This document shows, piece after piece, positions 37,414 through 49,849 of a stretch of 64,000 nucleotides of DNA. The notes under the pieces were generated by a model. That model was not told where the DNA came from. It saw only the letters and a program-made list of their open reading frames with translations, and ran no database searches. Where the stretch lies: NCBI RefSeq assembly GCF_030867145.1, contig NC_134434.1, forward strand, positions 5,642,001-5,706,000. The letters run 5' to 3'. Origin of the DNA: Opisthocomus hoazin. Taxonomy: Eukaryota; Chordata; Aves; Opisthocomiformes; Opisthocomidae. Both the position numbers and the translations under genes were made by a program. Within the stretch, counting starts at the first letter, position 1. The number at the start of each line of letters is the position of its first letter.

Positions 37414-39579
37414 CTGCAAAGCAGCAGCATTTTCAAGAAAAAAATAGAAACACTAAAAAAAAATGAGATTTCGAGGACGATTGACAGCAGCAGAGGTCAG
37501 GTTGAACCCAGGGAGCCCACCCTGTGTGTCTTCCCTTCTGCTCCGTTTGATGCCAATTACCCATAAAGGGGAGTGGGACGGGCAGGAGTGGGATCCCTGC
37601 CAGGCTCTGCCTCGGCGCAGGCAGGCAGCCGTCACCGCGGGGCAGCCGGTGACGGGTCGGTGGCATCCCCTGCCCGAGGGACAGCCAGAGTCAGCAGCTT
37701 GAGTCCACCAAGCCTGAGCTGTCTCCTAACAGCACAGATGGGAAAATCAGCAAGCCCCAATGCCTCCTTCCCTGGGGAGCGCAGGGCAGCTGGAGCAGCG
37801 ACCTGAGATCCCTGTGCAGAATGGGGTGTGCGGAGATGGGTCCTTTGGGGTAAGGGTGATTTGGGGTAAGGGTGCTTACTTTGAGTCCCAGACAGCCAAA
37901 GGCAGGAGACAGCAGCTGAGCTGGGTGGTTCCTCAGGTGGGTGCAGAGCCTGGGGTCCTAGGGGAGTTCTGTCTCCAGAGTCCAGGGACAGCGGGTGGGG
38001 ATTTGTGGATTGCTCTGGCGTCCCTCTGTAAGAAAGATCCACAAATACTTGATATAAAGAGAATAGTCCTAAAAACAGTGGAAAGTTCTTTGCAAAGGGT
38101 GGACCTGCTCCCAGGTCCCCTGAGATACAGGCAGATGCTTTGATCATCGAAAAAGATCTGCAGATGGCTTCTGCTGCACCGCTGAAGAAGCACAGTTTAA
38201 ACACTGCTCTTTTTTGTCCTATGTTTTTTACCGCTCTGTGCCTTCCCAAAGCCCCACAAACTCAGCAGAAGTATCTCTGGACAAAACATTTCACTGAATA
38301 AATCAGATTTCCCCATCCCCTCCCCCGCCCACAACTCCCCAGCAAAGTTTGTGCAAGCACCAGCCTCCCCCGAACCAAAATCTGCTCTCTTCACCCCGCA
38401 TCTTCCATGTCTCAGCCTGGCCACGGAATCCTCCAGATCCACGAAGTCAGGGTTACACCATCGGTGCCCAGAAACACGCAGGGTTCATCTGCTCCATTGG
38501 GGCAAGTGGTGCCTCCAAGCCTCCATCGACTGGTTGCAGCGAGGTTTCTTCAGCTGTGCCGGGGCATTCCCAGCGGACCAAGCTCCCAATTCACTGCTGG
38601 TGTTTTCTTCCCATTCAGCTCAGAAGGTTGTTGTAAGGTCGCTGTGCTCCTCTTGTCCCGCTCCCTGTAATACATTGCCTAGGAAAGTACTTCTACCTTG
38701 GAAATAGCTTGAAAAAATGTAGGGCAGCTTTCTTTGGGAGGCATGAGCAGCTGAAGTCTGGGGGGTTCGAGGTGTTTCTGGGCTATGCCACTCCTTCACG
38801 CTGACGATACCTCGGCGGGATGTCCAATGTACAGAATACGGCAGCATTTTCCAGGCTAAGCTGCATTATTTTTTGCTCTACCACACCTGCATCCATCCAA
38901 ATTAAACCATTGCTTCTGCAGAGAAGCACACAAGTAAATCACAGGGTTTGTTAACATCAAGGAGTGCCTCTGTTTCCCCGGGTGTGTTTGGTACCCTGGC
39001 TGCTGCAGCTCCCTGCGATGGCCGAATCCACCTGCACGTCCCCAGGAGTGCGTGAGCCGTTTGGGTGCCTGTTTGCGACGGCCAGGAGGTCTCCGCGCTG
39101 CTGGGGGTCAGGCTGCTCTGCTGAAAATTAATCACATATTACACACCGAGCTTTCTAGTCTGCCTGCCCGAAAGAAAACATTTTGCAAGAGCAAATATAG
39201 TATTCCAGAGGCTTATCTCTCTTGGTGGCAATTCTGGGTGTATAATTGAAAACCGAGTTGATCATTAGAGGTTCACAGAGATGCTGAATAGCCCAGTGTT
39301 CAGTGGTCTCTGCCAGCCACGGCCAATTTACATTAAAGGCTTGATTCCTTCTAAAGCCCACTTCTCAGTCCCTGGGAAATCTCCTTGTTGCTTATTCCTC
39401 GTTTGCAAGGACTGTCTCGTGTAAGGAGAAGTCCTGCCTAGCTCTGCTCTCGCTGCTGCCAGCAGCTCGGCCCGTGGTTTCGGCCGGCTGAACCAGGGTG
39501 TCACCACCCATGTGCGATCGCTGCAGAAGATTCAGCATCAGCCACATGCTCAGCTCTCCCCACACCAAAAAATGATTGC

Positions 39580-39850
39580 CAGGCCCTATCTACCACTCCC
39601 TAAACGATATTTTGCATAATATTTGAGCAATTTTTTGCGTGAATGAGAGGGGACAGAGGTGTGCTTTCCCGGGAACTGAAGAGAAAACTGAATTACGGGC
39701 CAGAGATCTACAAAGTGATCAGGGGCGCAAATTACACTTGCGTGGGAGCAAAGCGTAAATATTACAGCAACAATAATAACAACAACTGCCTGCCGAGAGC
39801 CAAAGAGCTGTAGGGTGGGGGATTAAATGTCATGTGCGAATGTTGTGATC
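39580..39850. promoter_or_regulatory. Candidate NTN1 upstream enhancer/conserved element
   Basis: This AT-rich block lies about 5 kb upstream of the NTN1 start codon. It contains TTTTGCATAATATTTG, GTGAATGAG, CTGAATTACGGG, a SOX-like ACAACAATAATAACAACAAC run at 39,764-39,786, and GGATTAAATGTCATG. Such motif-dense AT-rich sequence beside a CpG domain is typical of developmental gene enhancers. No conservation test was possible. Confidence 0.3.
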
Positions 39851-40649
39851 TGTGCTGGCAGAGAGAAATCAGCCCGGCGAGAGCCAGCGCAGCCTTCTTG
39901 CCCAATTCCCTTGGGAGATCTTGGAGGACCGGCCAGTCTTTCTCCCCTTTCTCCGCGGTGTTTTTTTAACCCTCCAGGCTGGGCAATGCGAACCATGCCG
40001 GGCACACCTGTGCACCGGGAAGCTGTGGAACAGCATCCCTGCCCACACAGGCTCCCTCTCCCTCCTGCTCCTCCTCCCTCGCAGCGCAAACACCACCGGC
40101 CCGCAAGAAGCCACCGGTTGATCGCTTTTTTTGCATCCCCGAGCCGGCCCTTTGGAGCTCAGGGAACGGTGAAACCCCCCCGGGCCCCCTCCGCGGCGGC
40201 CCCAAGCTGACGGCAAAGCCTTCCCCCCCCCCCCCTCGATGGGGGGAGCAGGGCTGCTCCCTGCTCCGTCCCGGCGACCGGCGGGAGGGCAGCCGCCCCC
40301 CCCGACGGGAGCTCCCGGCCGAGCATCCCAGCGAGGACCGGACGGGGGTGGAGGGGGGGGGGGGGCAGCGGCTCACCTCTGCCCGGAGACCGCGGGGACG
40401 GGCAGCCCCGGAGCCCCCCCCGGGAGGTGAGAGATGCGGCAGCCCTGGACCGGGAGGGGGGAACCGGAGGGGTCCCCTCTCTCTCTCCGCTGCCCCCCCC
40501 CAGCCCCCCCGCACCTGCGGAGAGAGGTGGGGGACCCCGGGCCTCACTCGGTGCTCTGGGATTTAAAAGCTCGCGGAGATATTTTCACACCTCAAACCGC
40601 CGCTCCCCCCCCACCCCCCCCCCCCACCCCTCCAGCCCCCATAGCCTTG

Positions 40650-40840
40650 ATTTAGCCCTTGGTAATTAATTTGGCATTTCAGAATAGCCACTGGGCTGGA
40701 TAATGGGCTCATTCATCTCCCCAGCCTAATCTGAACAGAATCTGGAAGAAAAGCTTTCAGAAAGACAGAAACTGCCATTCGGCAACTGCTCAAAAGAACT
40801 GTCACTCCGGGGGAATAAATCGCTCCTGATTATTTCAACC
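40650..40840. promoter_or_regulatory. Candidate conserved element inside the CpG domain
   Basis: This AT-rich island is sharply bounded by C-runs on both sides. It contains GGTAATTAATTTGGC (TAATTA at 40,663-40,668), GGATAATGGGCTCATTC, CCTAATCTGAAC and AATAAATCGCTCCTGATTA. The contrast with flanking GC-rich, fast-evolving DNA suggests purifying selection, which is inference. Confidence 0.35.
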
Positions 40841-41129
40841 CGGGTCTTCTCTGCTGTTCCAGCCGCTCCCGGTCCCCGCCAGATATTTGAGGAGGGGAAG
40901 AGCTGGTTGGGTTCCCCCCCCCCCCCCCTCAAACCCGAGGCCGGGCGGTGGCAGGGGGGAGGTGGGCGAGCTTCGGGACCTGAAGAGATTTGACTTTGAA
41001 AACAGGCTCTGAGCGCCGGGGCCGCCTCTCCCGGCTGCCCTCGGTGGGGTTGAAATCCAGCCCCGCTCCTCGTCCCTTCGTCGGGGCTTCTCCCCGGCCA
41101 AACGCGCGGGGAAAGGACGGCTCCCGGTC

Positions 41130-41450
41130 CCGGTGCAGGCACCGGAGATACCGGAGGTGCTCCGCTCCCGCTGCAGGTACCGCAGATGCTCCGCTCCCGG
41201 TACCAGAGATGTTCCGCTCCCGCTGCTTTTACCGGCGATGCTCCGCTCCCGGTGCCGGTACCGGCGATGCTCTGCTCCCGGTGCCGCAGATGCTCTGCTC
41301 CCGGTGTAGGTACCGGCCGTGCTCCTCTCCCGGTGTAGGTACCGGCGATGCTCTGCTCCCGATGTAGATACCGGCCATGCTCCACACCGCTCCCGGTACC
41401 GGAGATGCTCTGCTCCCGGTGCCGGTACCGGCGATGCTCCGGCCCCGGTG
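41130..41450 (+). repeat. 29-bp GC-rich minisatellite, ~11 units
   Basis: Units share CTCCGCTCCCGGTGCCGGTA then CCGGCGATG. The ATG-containing landmark recurs at 41,186, 41,209, 41,238, 41,267, 41,290, 41,319, 41,348, 41,377, 41,405 and 41,434. Steps are therefore 29 bp, with two 23-bp (6-bp-deleted) variants and one of 28. It lies about 3.3 kb upstream of the NTN1 ATG. KpnI-like GGTACC recurs in most units. Confidence 0.92.
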
Positions 41451-41699
41451 GAGCGCAGCGGGGTCGCACCGGGGCTGGAGCCGGCAAGGATCCTTCCCCC
41501 CCCCCAGCCAGGGCAGCGCCGGGACTAGCGGGTGCTTAATTATAGGTAAATCAGAGCCCACCTGGGGGGCACGGCCTGGTGCCCCTAGCACACACACCCC
41601 CCACACCCCCCCCCCCGCTCCATCCTCCCGGGACAGCCCCAGGCCCCCCTGTCCCGGAGGTGGGGGGGGTAGACTCGGGCCCGGTCCCCGCGGAGCTGC

Positions 41700-41930
41700 T
41701 TACACGTATTTAATAGCTCGGGGGCGAGGTAATTAGAGGAAAGCCTCAGTAAATCACGTTAATGACCGCAAGAGCCAGCACAAACCCCGGGGGTTGTGAA
41801 ACACCGAGTAAACCGGGCGAGGAGGGCTGGAGGGAGGCGAGAGCCGCAGCACGGTCCCCCCCCCCGCGCTCGGCAGCGCCGGCCGGTTGTTAAATTAACA
41901 CCCTGCTAATGGGATTAAGCAGCACCTCGG
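41700..41930. promoter_or_regulatory. Candidate conserved element inside the CpG domain
   Basis: Two AT-rich pieces carry homeodomain-type sites. One has CACGTATTTAATAGCTC, GGTAATTAGAGG and AAATCACGTTAATGACC (41,703-41,768). The other has TTGTTAAATTAACACC and CTAATGGGATTAAGC (41,887-41,920), the latter with an OTX/PITX-like GGATTA at 41,912-41,917. Between them is GC-rich spacer with a C-run. Confidence 0.3.
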
Positions 41931-42354
41931 GTTTGCGGGGGGAGTTTGGGGTGGCTCGGGTTTTCTTAGACACCCTACCCGTTTTTTGGGGACGGTAAGG
42001 GGTTGGAGGGTCAGGGGGGTGAGCTTTAAAAACCCTCCCGGATCTTTAAAGAAACGCCAAAATTTCAGCCCTGCCCCGCACCCGGCGAGAGGGTCGCGGG
42101 GGACCGGGCCCCGCCAGAGCCAAACCCGCATCTTCCCCCGGGGGAAACGCCGGACCCCGCAGCGGCACCTGCTCCGCTCCGAGCCGGGCCCTGAGTGTCC
42201 GTCCCCCCCTCCCCGGGCACCGGAGCCCCGCACACGGGCGCGGTGGAGACCCCCGCATGGCCCAGACACGGGTGGACGGAATCCCGCGGGGAAGGGCTGG
42301 TCTCGGACACGCGTGGCCGGGGGAGCAGCACCGGGCGGGCAGACACGGCGAGAG

Positions 42355-42363
42355 GGGGTGGTC
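42355..42363 (+). promoter_or_regulatory. GLI-like site (8 of 9 match)
   Basis: GGGGTGGTC differs from the GLI consensus TGGGTGGTC at one position. Netrin-1 is induced by Sonic hedgehog signalling in the ventral neural tube, so a GLI site in its promoter domain is plausible. A nine-base near-match in GC-rich DNA has a high chance rate. Confidence 0.2.
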
Positions 42364-42637
42364 TGAGCGGGCCCCCCGAGGGGGGTCGGGGGGGCGCCTC
42401 GCGGGTCCGGATTTGGGGTGCCTGGCTGGGCAAAGCCGACCTCGGGGGCCCGGGGTCAGGGTGGTGTCACTGGGGCTGGTTCGGGGGGAGGGGGCACAGC
42501 CCGGGTCGACCCCCACCCCGGGCCGACCCCCACCCCGGCCGTGCCGGCACAGCGGGGGCCGAGCCGGGGCGGAGGTGTCCCCGGGGGTCTCCCGCAGCCG
42601 GTCCGACGGCCCAGACCTGGACGGTATCACCGGGACA

Positions 42638-42657
42638 CCCCCCCCCCCCCCCCCCCC
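42638..42657 (+). repeat. C20 homopolymer
   Basis: Twenty consecutive C residues sit in the NTN1 promoter domain. Length is likely polymorphic or uncertain in the assembly. Confidence 0.95.
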
Positions 42658-43024
42658 AATCCTAGAAATCGGGCTGCAGTTCAAGAGCGGAGACAAAAAT
42701 CCCTCCGGGGGTGGGATGCACCGGGACCGTGAGTGTGTGCCACCCGGGTGTAGCGGGCTGCAGCCCTCTAAAACACCCCCCCCGGGCGTCTCAGGTGGGA
42801 CCAGCAGGACTGGGGACCCCTCCCCCGTACTGATACACCCCTCTTCCTCTGGCGAAGGAGCAGCGAGGGCGTCGGGGCTGTTTCCCGAGGAAGGGTTAAC
42901 AAATCCGGGCAGCGGCGGGGCTGGGGGGGGGGTGGGGTCCGGGGGGAGCGGTGGGGGCAGGGAGGAGCCCCGCTGCCCTGCAGGGAAGGCGGTTGCATTG
43001 CCAAAGACGCCCCGCTGGGCTAGC

Positions 43025-43100
43025 AGGCCCGGGAGCAGATTAATCAGGCACTAATTCAATTTACAACAACCACTTTTATTCAGCTCGGTGGCAAAGAATT
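43025..43100. promoter_or_regulatory. Candidate conserved element ~1.6 kb upstream of the NTN1 ATG
   Basis: A short AT-rich island in otherwise about 75-80% GC sequence reads AGATTAATCAGGCACTAATT followed by CAATTTACAACAACC and TTTTATTCAGC. It has several homeodomain-like cores in 60 bp. It is a candidate by composition only. Confidence 0.3.
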
Positions 43101-43320
43101 CAAAGCGGGGAGAGGGGCGGGCGGAGGGGAGGGGGCGGAGGCCGGCAAGGGGCTCGCCGCTTGCCCAGGCAGCCCCCGGCCCCTCGGGCCGCCCCGTCGG
43201 GGGTCGTCGGGGAGGGGACCGTGCCACCGTGCCAGGGCCCAGCCGGCGGAGTGACACGGCGTGGGCAAGCGCTCCGAGCGAGGGCACCTCCGTTGGGAAA
43301 ATAGAAGTGCCCTTTGAATC

Positions 43321-43350
43321 GGGGAGGGAGGGAGGGAGGGAGGGAAGGGG
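43321..43350 (+). repeat. (GGGA)n run with G-quadruplex potential
   Basis: Consecutive GGGA tetramers supply more than four GGG tracts with one-base loops, the classic intramolecular G-quadruplex pattern, on the plus (NTN1 sense) strand. Confidence 0.85.
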
Positions 43351-43411
43351 GACGAGGAGGGCGGCCGGCAGCAGCGGGAGGGAAACCCCTCCGCTCCCTC
43401 CCGGGGATCCC

Positions 43412-43640
43412 AGGACCGTCCCCCGGGGCCGTCGGGTCGGGGCAGCGGGATCCCCCGGGGCCGGGGTCTGCGGAGGGAAGAGCCGGAGGGAGGCGGCCGT
43501 CGGGGGGCGGGGGGGAAAGGGAACCAGGGACCGTCCTCCGGGGCCGTCGGGTCGGAGCAGCGGGGTCCCCTGGGGCCGGGGTCTGCGGGGGGGGAAGAGC
43601 CGGAGGGAGGCGGCCGTCGGGGGGCGGGGGGGGGGGAAAG
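43412..43640 (+). repeat. Tandem duplication, ~115-bp unit, two copies
   Basis: GACCGTC at 43,414 and 43,529 starts two near-identical units. They share CGGGGCCGTCGGGTCGG, GGGGCCGGGGTCTGCGG, AGAGCCGGAGGGAGGCGGCC and a terminal G-run. Differences are mainly single bases and G-run length. The duplication is 1.0-1.3 kb upstream of the NTN1 start codon. Confidence 0.9.
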
Positions 43641-44030
43641 GGGACAGCGGGGCTGGGGCACAGCCCGGTGCGGGACAAGTGCCGCTCGTTAACCCCTTGA
43701 AGGGGAGCCCCGACGAGCTGCAGACCGAGAGGGAGCGGCGAGAGGCACCGCGCAGCCCCTCGACCCGGGCTGTCCCCCGGGGCCATGCCGGGGAAACCGC
43801 CCCTTCACCGGGATCAGCCCCCTAAAACACCCCGCCGGGGGTCGCCTGAGTTCCCGTATCGCGCCCAAGGGCTCCAGATTTCCCCCAGTTAGACTTTCCC
43901 GGCTTTCCTGGGTTTTCTTTCCCAGCGGCGAAATCTCCGGGCCGAGACCCGCCGGGAGCCCCCTCGGAGCGGACCGGTGCCCAGGCGGGGTCCGGGCTCC
44001 TGCCCCGGAGCCCCCTCCCAACCCAGCTGA

Positions 44031-45785
<1,755 letters not shown>

Positions 45786-45786
45786 T

Positions 45787-46460
45787 GAAAGGCTCGGGGA
45801 CATCCAGGACCCGGCAAGGGACCGTCAGGGACCGAAAGACTCGGGGACATCCAGGGACGCGGCAAGGGACCTTCAGGGACGGGCAGTGAAAGGCTCGGGG
45901 ACATCCAGGACCCGGTAAGGGACCGTCAGGGAGAGAAAGGCAAGGCGACATCCAGGACCCGGCAAGGGACCGTCAGGGAGAGAAAGGCAAGGGGACATCC
46001 AGGGCACACGGCAAGGGACGTGCAGGGACGGGGAGCAAAAGGCAAGGAGACATCCAGAGACACGGCAAGGGACCTTCAGGGAGGGGGAGCGAAAGGCTCG
46101 GGGACATCCAGGACCCGGCAAGGGACCTTCAGGGAGGGGGAGCGAAAGGCTCGGGGACATCCAGGACCCGGCAAGGGACCTTCAGGAATGGGGAACGAAA
46201 GGCTTGGGGACATCCAGGGACCCGACAAGGGACCTTCAGGGAGGGGGAGCGAAAGGCTCGGGGACATCAAGGACCCGGCAAGGGACCTCAGGGACCGAAA
46301 GGCTCGGGGACATCCACGGACCCAACAAGGGACCTTCAGGAATGGGGAACGAAAGGCTCGAGGACATCCAGGGACCCGGCAAGGGACCTTCAGGGACGGG
46401 GAGTGAAAGGCTCGGGGACATGCAGGGACACGGCGAGTAGCGCGGGGACATCCAGCGACA
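45787..46460 (+). repeat. 54-bp minisatellite, ~13 units, at the start of the NTN1 intron
   Basis: Units read GGGGACATCCAGGACCCGGC, then AAGGGACCTTCAGGGA, then GGGGAGCGAAAGGCTC. The landmark GACATC recurs at 45,799, 45,846, 45,900, 45,947, 45,994, 46,049, 46,103, 46,156, 46,209, 46,263, 46,309, 46,363, 46,417 and 46,447. Steps are mostly 53-55 bp, with several 46-47 bp variants lacking 7-8 bp, and the last step is truncated. It begins only about 85 bp after the donor site. The 18-codon period gives long repetitive minus-strand frames (SPSLSLPVPEGPLPGP type) that are artefacts. Confidence 0.95.
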
Positions 46461-47325
46461 CGGAGCGGGACGGGGACACGCAGGGAGAGCAGGACGTGGG
46501 GCGGGGGGGGGGAGGACTTGGAGTACCCGGGAGCGCAGGGCAAAGGAGGGGACAGTGAGGGACCCAGCAGCGCGGAGCAGGGGCTGGGAAGGCGCTGGGA
46601 AGCGCAGGCGATGGGGACACTGGGGCACCCGGGAGGTCACTGGTGGGGACACCGAGGGACCCGGAGGTGCAGAAGTAGGGGAGCACGGGGAAGTGGGGAC
46701 CACCGGGGTGGGCACGGTGAGGCAGAGAAACCTGGGGATGCCGAGATGCCGGGGGGGGACACCGGAGGACCCGAGGGAGCTGGGCGAGTGACAGCGGGCG
46801 GCTCGGCTGCGCGGGGCAAGGGACATCAAATCGTCCAGAAGAGGGGAGAAGGGACACTGGGGAGACTGGGAAAACGCCGTCCGTGTCGGGGGCAGCGCCG
46901 GGGGGTCCCGGCTGGCTGGGAAGGGTCTCTCATCCCGGGCAGCTCCCGGCCGAGGGTCCCGCAGCCTCACGCAGCGGGATGCGGTCCGGGGATCCTGGAG
47001 CTCCCTTCCCCGGGCCAGCGGCTCGGAGCCCGGCCGTAAAACCTCCGGCTCTTCCGAGAGGCTCCGTGCCCGGGCTTCGGTCCTGCCCGCGGGGAGAAGG
47101 CGGCCGGGTTCTGGGGAGGGGTGCGGGGAGCGGCGGCGGGGACCCGAACGAGCCCCAAGGCCGAACGAGGACCGGGGAGCAGCCGGTTCGCTGCATTTCG
47201 GGAGAGAAACCCGCGCCGTCCTGGTGACAAGCGAGCCCCAGCCTCCGGGCTGTCCCCGGGGGGAGACGGGGCGGCCCTCGCCTCTGCCCGGGGGGGCCAA
47301 GGGCGGAGGGTTTGGGGTGCCTTTT

Positions 47326-47499
47326 CCCTTGGGTCCCCGCAGATCCCTCCCTTGGATCCCCGCACATCCCTCCCTTGGGACCCTGCATATCCCTCGAGTC
47401 CCCGCACCTCCCTTGAGTCCCCGCAGATCCCTCCCTTGTGTCCCCGCACATCCTTTGTGTCCCCATACATTCCTCGCTTGAGTCCCCGCACATCCCTCC
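47326..47499 (+). repeat. ~23-bp degenerate minisatellite
   Basis: Units resemble CCCTTGGGTCCCCGCAGATC then CCT. Variants are CGCACATCC, TGCATATCC and CATACATTCC, with about seven units, some shortened. Confidence 0.85.
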
Positions 47500-47798
47500 G
47501 ACGGCTGACCCCCCCCCCCATCTCCCATTCCCACTCCCCAGCGGGATCCCCGTGCGCGGCCGCTGCCCTCCCCGCCGCGGTTTCGGGGGCCGGTGCCAGC
47601 CCCCCCCCCCCCCCCGGGACCGGCCGTGTGCCGGTGGGTGGGAGTGACCCAGCCCGGGGTCTGGGCGCTCCCCGGGCTCGGCTCCCCGGCACCCGCCGCC
47701 GCCTTGTTTACACGGAAAACACGGCCCCGTCTTCCAAAATATTTGCAGCTCCGACGATAGGAAAAAAAATTAAAACTCGCCAAGCAGCCGGGGTTGGG

Positions 47799-47862
47799 CT
47801 TTTTTTTCTTTTTCTTTTTTTTTTTTTCTTTTTTTTCCCTTCTCCTCTTTTTTTTTCCCCCC
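47799..47862 (+). repeat. 64-nt uninterrupted polypyrimidine tract
   Basis: Only C and T occur from 47,799 to 47,862, mostly T runs broken by single C and ending in C6. Such tracts can adopt triplex (H-DNA) structures and, in the sense RNA, bind PTB-type proteins. No splice acceptor follows directly. Confidence 0.9.
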
Positions 47863-49849
47863 AAATCACAATCAGATGTGTCCCTAGCAGGGAGCGCGGT
47901 TTCTTCACCGGCGTCTTCAACGCTGAGGCACGGCCGAGCCCGGGTTATATCTGGCAGGGAGTGTGTGTGGGGGGTCCCAGTCCCGCAGCCTGGTGGCACT
48001 GGGGCAGGCGCGGGGGTCCCGGCTGCGTTATGTCCCACCGCTGCCCCAGGGAGGGTCTCTCCCTCGGCAGCAGGTCCAGGGGAGCAGGGGGGACTCGGGT
48101 CCCCCCAGGCCTCCAACCCATCTCGCAGGCAGAGAGTTACAGCTAGCTATCAGCCATACCGTAAAATTCGGTGCGATCTCGGGGTGCTGTTGGACTCTTG
48201 GTCTGCGCTGCGGAGTCCTGAAGTGCTCCTGAAAATGCTTCTGTTCGGTTATTGCGCTGGCGCCGTGCGCTTACCATCCTTCTCGCTTCCAATTTACTTC
48301 CAATAAAACGGAAAGAAGTTCCCACTTTCCAGTAAAATGCGTGACTTCTGTGCCAGGCTTTGCATTTCAGGCTGTCCTAGCCGCGCCAGACTTCTGCGAA
48401 CGAAAATCACTCATTTTTTTCCTTTTCCGCTGACTTTGCCGGGAAGCGAACGCTTTGCAAGGACGAAGCTACCGTGAAATAATTTCCCCCAGCCCGTTTC
48501 TGCTGCACGTTCCCTGGGGCCATACCTATCGCTCCGCAAAACCCAACGCGGCCAAACAACCGCCTTGCCCTGCCAAGCCCACACTGCCTGGAATAATCCT
48601 CCTAGATAAAGATCACAATAACCCTATTCAGCTCCCACCCGCTCGCTCATGACCGTCGGCCCACCCTGGTTTCTCTCCTAATTCCAGAAAGAAAGTCGGG
48701 CTTGGCGGTCACCCGAGGGCTGCGGACCCAGCCCTCGCCGGGCAGAGGCAGGGCACGAGCGGTGAGGTGATGCAGATGTTGCCAGCTGTGCGCCGGATGG
48801 ATCTGCAGCCGCTTGAGTGGGAAGCAGCAGCGGTGAAGGGGTGGGGGAATCAGCCAAATTAGCTGAATTTGCCCCAGGTAGTGGTGTGGGAACTGATTAC
48901 AACTTTTTTTCGATGAATTTCCTCCTTTTTCTCTTTTTTCCCCCCAAAAAAATTTGTTTTTTTTTCAACCAGGGAGAAAAATGATAGAATGTCTCTGCTT
49001 TGCTCAAAAATTTGGGTGTTTTCTTTGGTGAGCCCTTTCCCCCTGCCAAAACCGAATCTTTGTTCCTATTCATGCTTATTTGGGGCTGAAAAAGAAACGC
49101 GCTGGAGTTTCTGACAAAAAGTCAAAATTTCCCACGGGAACTTTTTTCGCCAGCCAGATCTAATTTTTCTTTATCGCTTCTCACTGCCTGCAAGAGCCCA
49201 GGCACCGCACGGGGAGAGGACAGGGCCTGGCCCAAGGAGATGCTCTCCAGGGACCTGCTCCTGCAGAAGGAGACCAGCCAGAAGAGCTTTTCATGGATTC
49301 AGGTTCCCATCAACTTTACCTGGCAAATAACTCCTCTATGCAGAGCTTGGCCTTGCAGTCTGGCTTTGGCCGGGCGCCTGGGAGCTAACATGCTCCGGGG
49401 AGGACACAGCTTGGAGACAAGCTTGGAGGTCTGTTCTCCATCCTCCCTCTCTCCAGTGCCGTCGGGCCAGCTCCATTCGCTCAGCGTTGGTCCAGCCCAA
49501 GCCCCGTGTCTCCAACCCGGTTTGTCCTGATGAGGCTTCCAGCTCCCCTGTGAGAGGAGCTTGCAGCTGGAAAAGCCCTGAACGAGAATGTTGTCAGAGC
49601 TCAACCGCTGGTGAGCCTGTGTGGACACGTGGAAACGCAGGCAGGGGCTTCGACCAGACTTAGTGACATCAATAAAATGCAGTCGACCCCATTCCACAAT
49701 TTCTCACGAACCGCAGCATTATTTTGAGTGCTGGAAATGAACACGGACAAGAGCTGCTTTCGAATACTCCCTTTAGTTTGCGTAAAATACCTCTGCGCTT
49801 GCCTTGGCCGGGGAAAGCACTACTAGACAAACCCAGGCTGCAGCCCGCT

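Larger units (their letters stand above)
35563..40149. other. NTN1-proximal upstream stretch, no gene seen
   Basis: No recognised coding exon. T/A-rich low complexity occurs at 36,250-36,270 and 37,343-37,450. AT-rich blocks at about 39,170-39,360 and 39,580-39,850 look like candidate regulatory elements close to the NTN1 CpG domain. Confidence 0.55.

Noticed and set aside
40726..41487. 253-codon minus-strand open frame with RYRHREQSI-type repeats
   Set aside because: Translation of the 29-bp minisatellite; the period is not a multiple of three and frame use is accidental.
45787..46460. Regularly spaced repeats as a CRISPR array
   Set aside because: Units are contiguous with no unique spacers, and the host is a vertebrate; it is a minisatellite.
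46236..48116. 626-codon minus-strand open frame
   Set aside because: It is built from the 54-bp and 23-bp minisatellites and the pyrimidine tract (Lys run); low complexity with no conserved domain.
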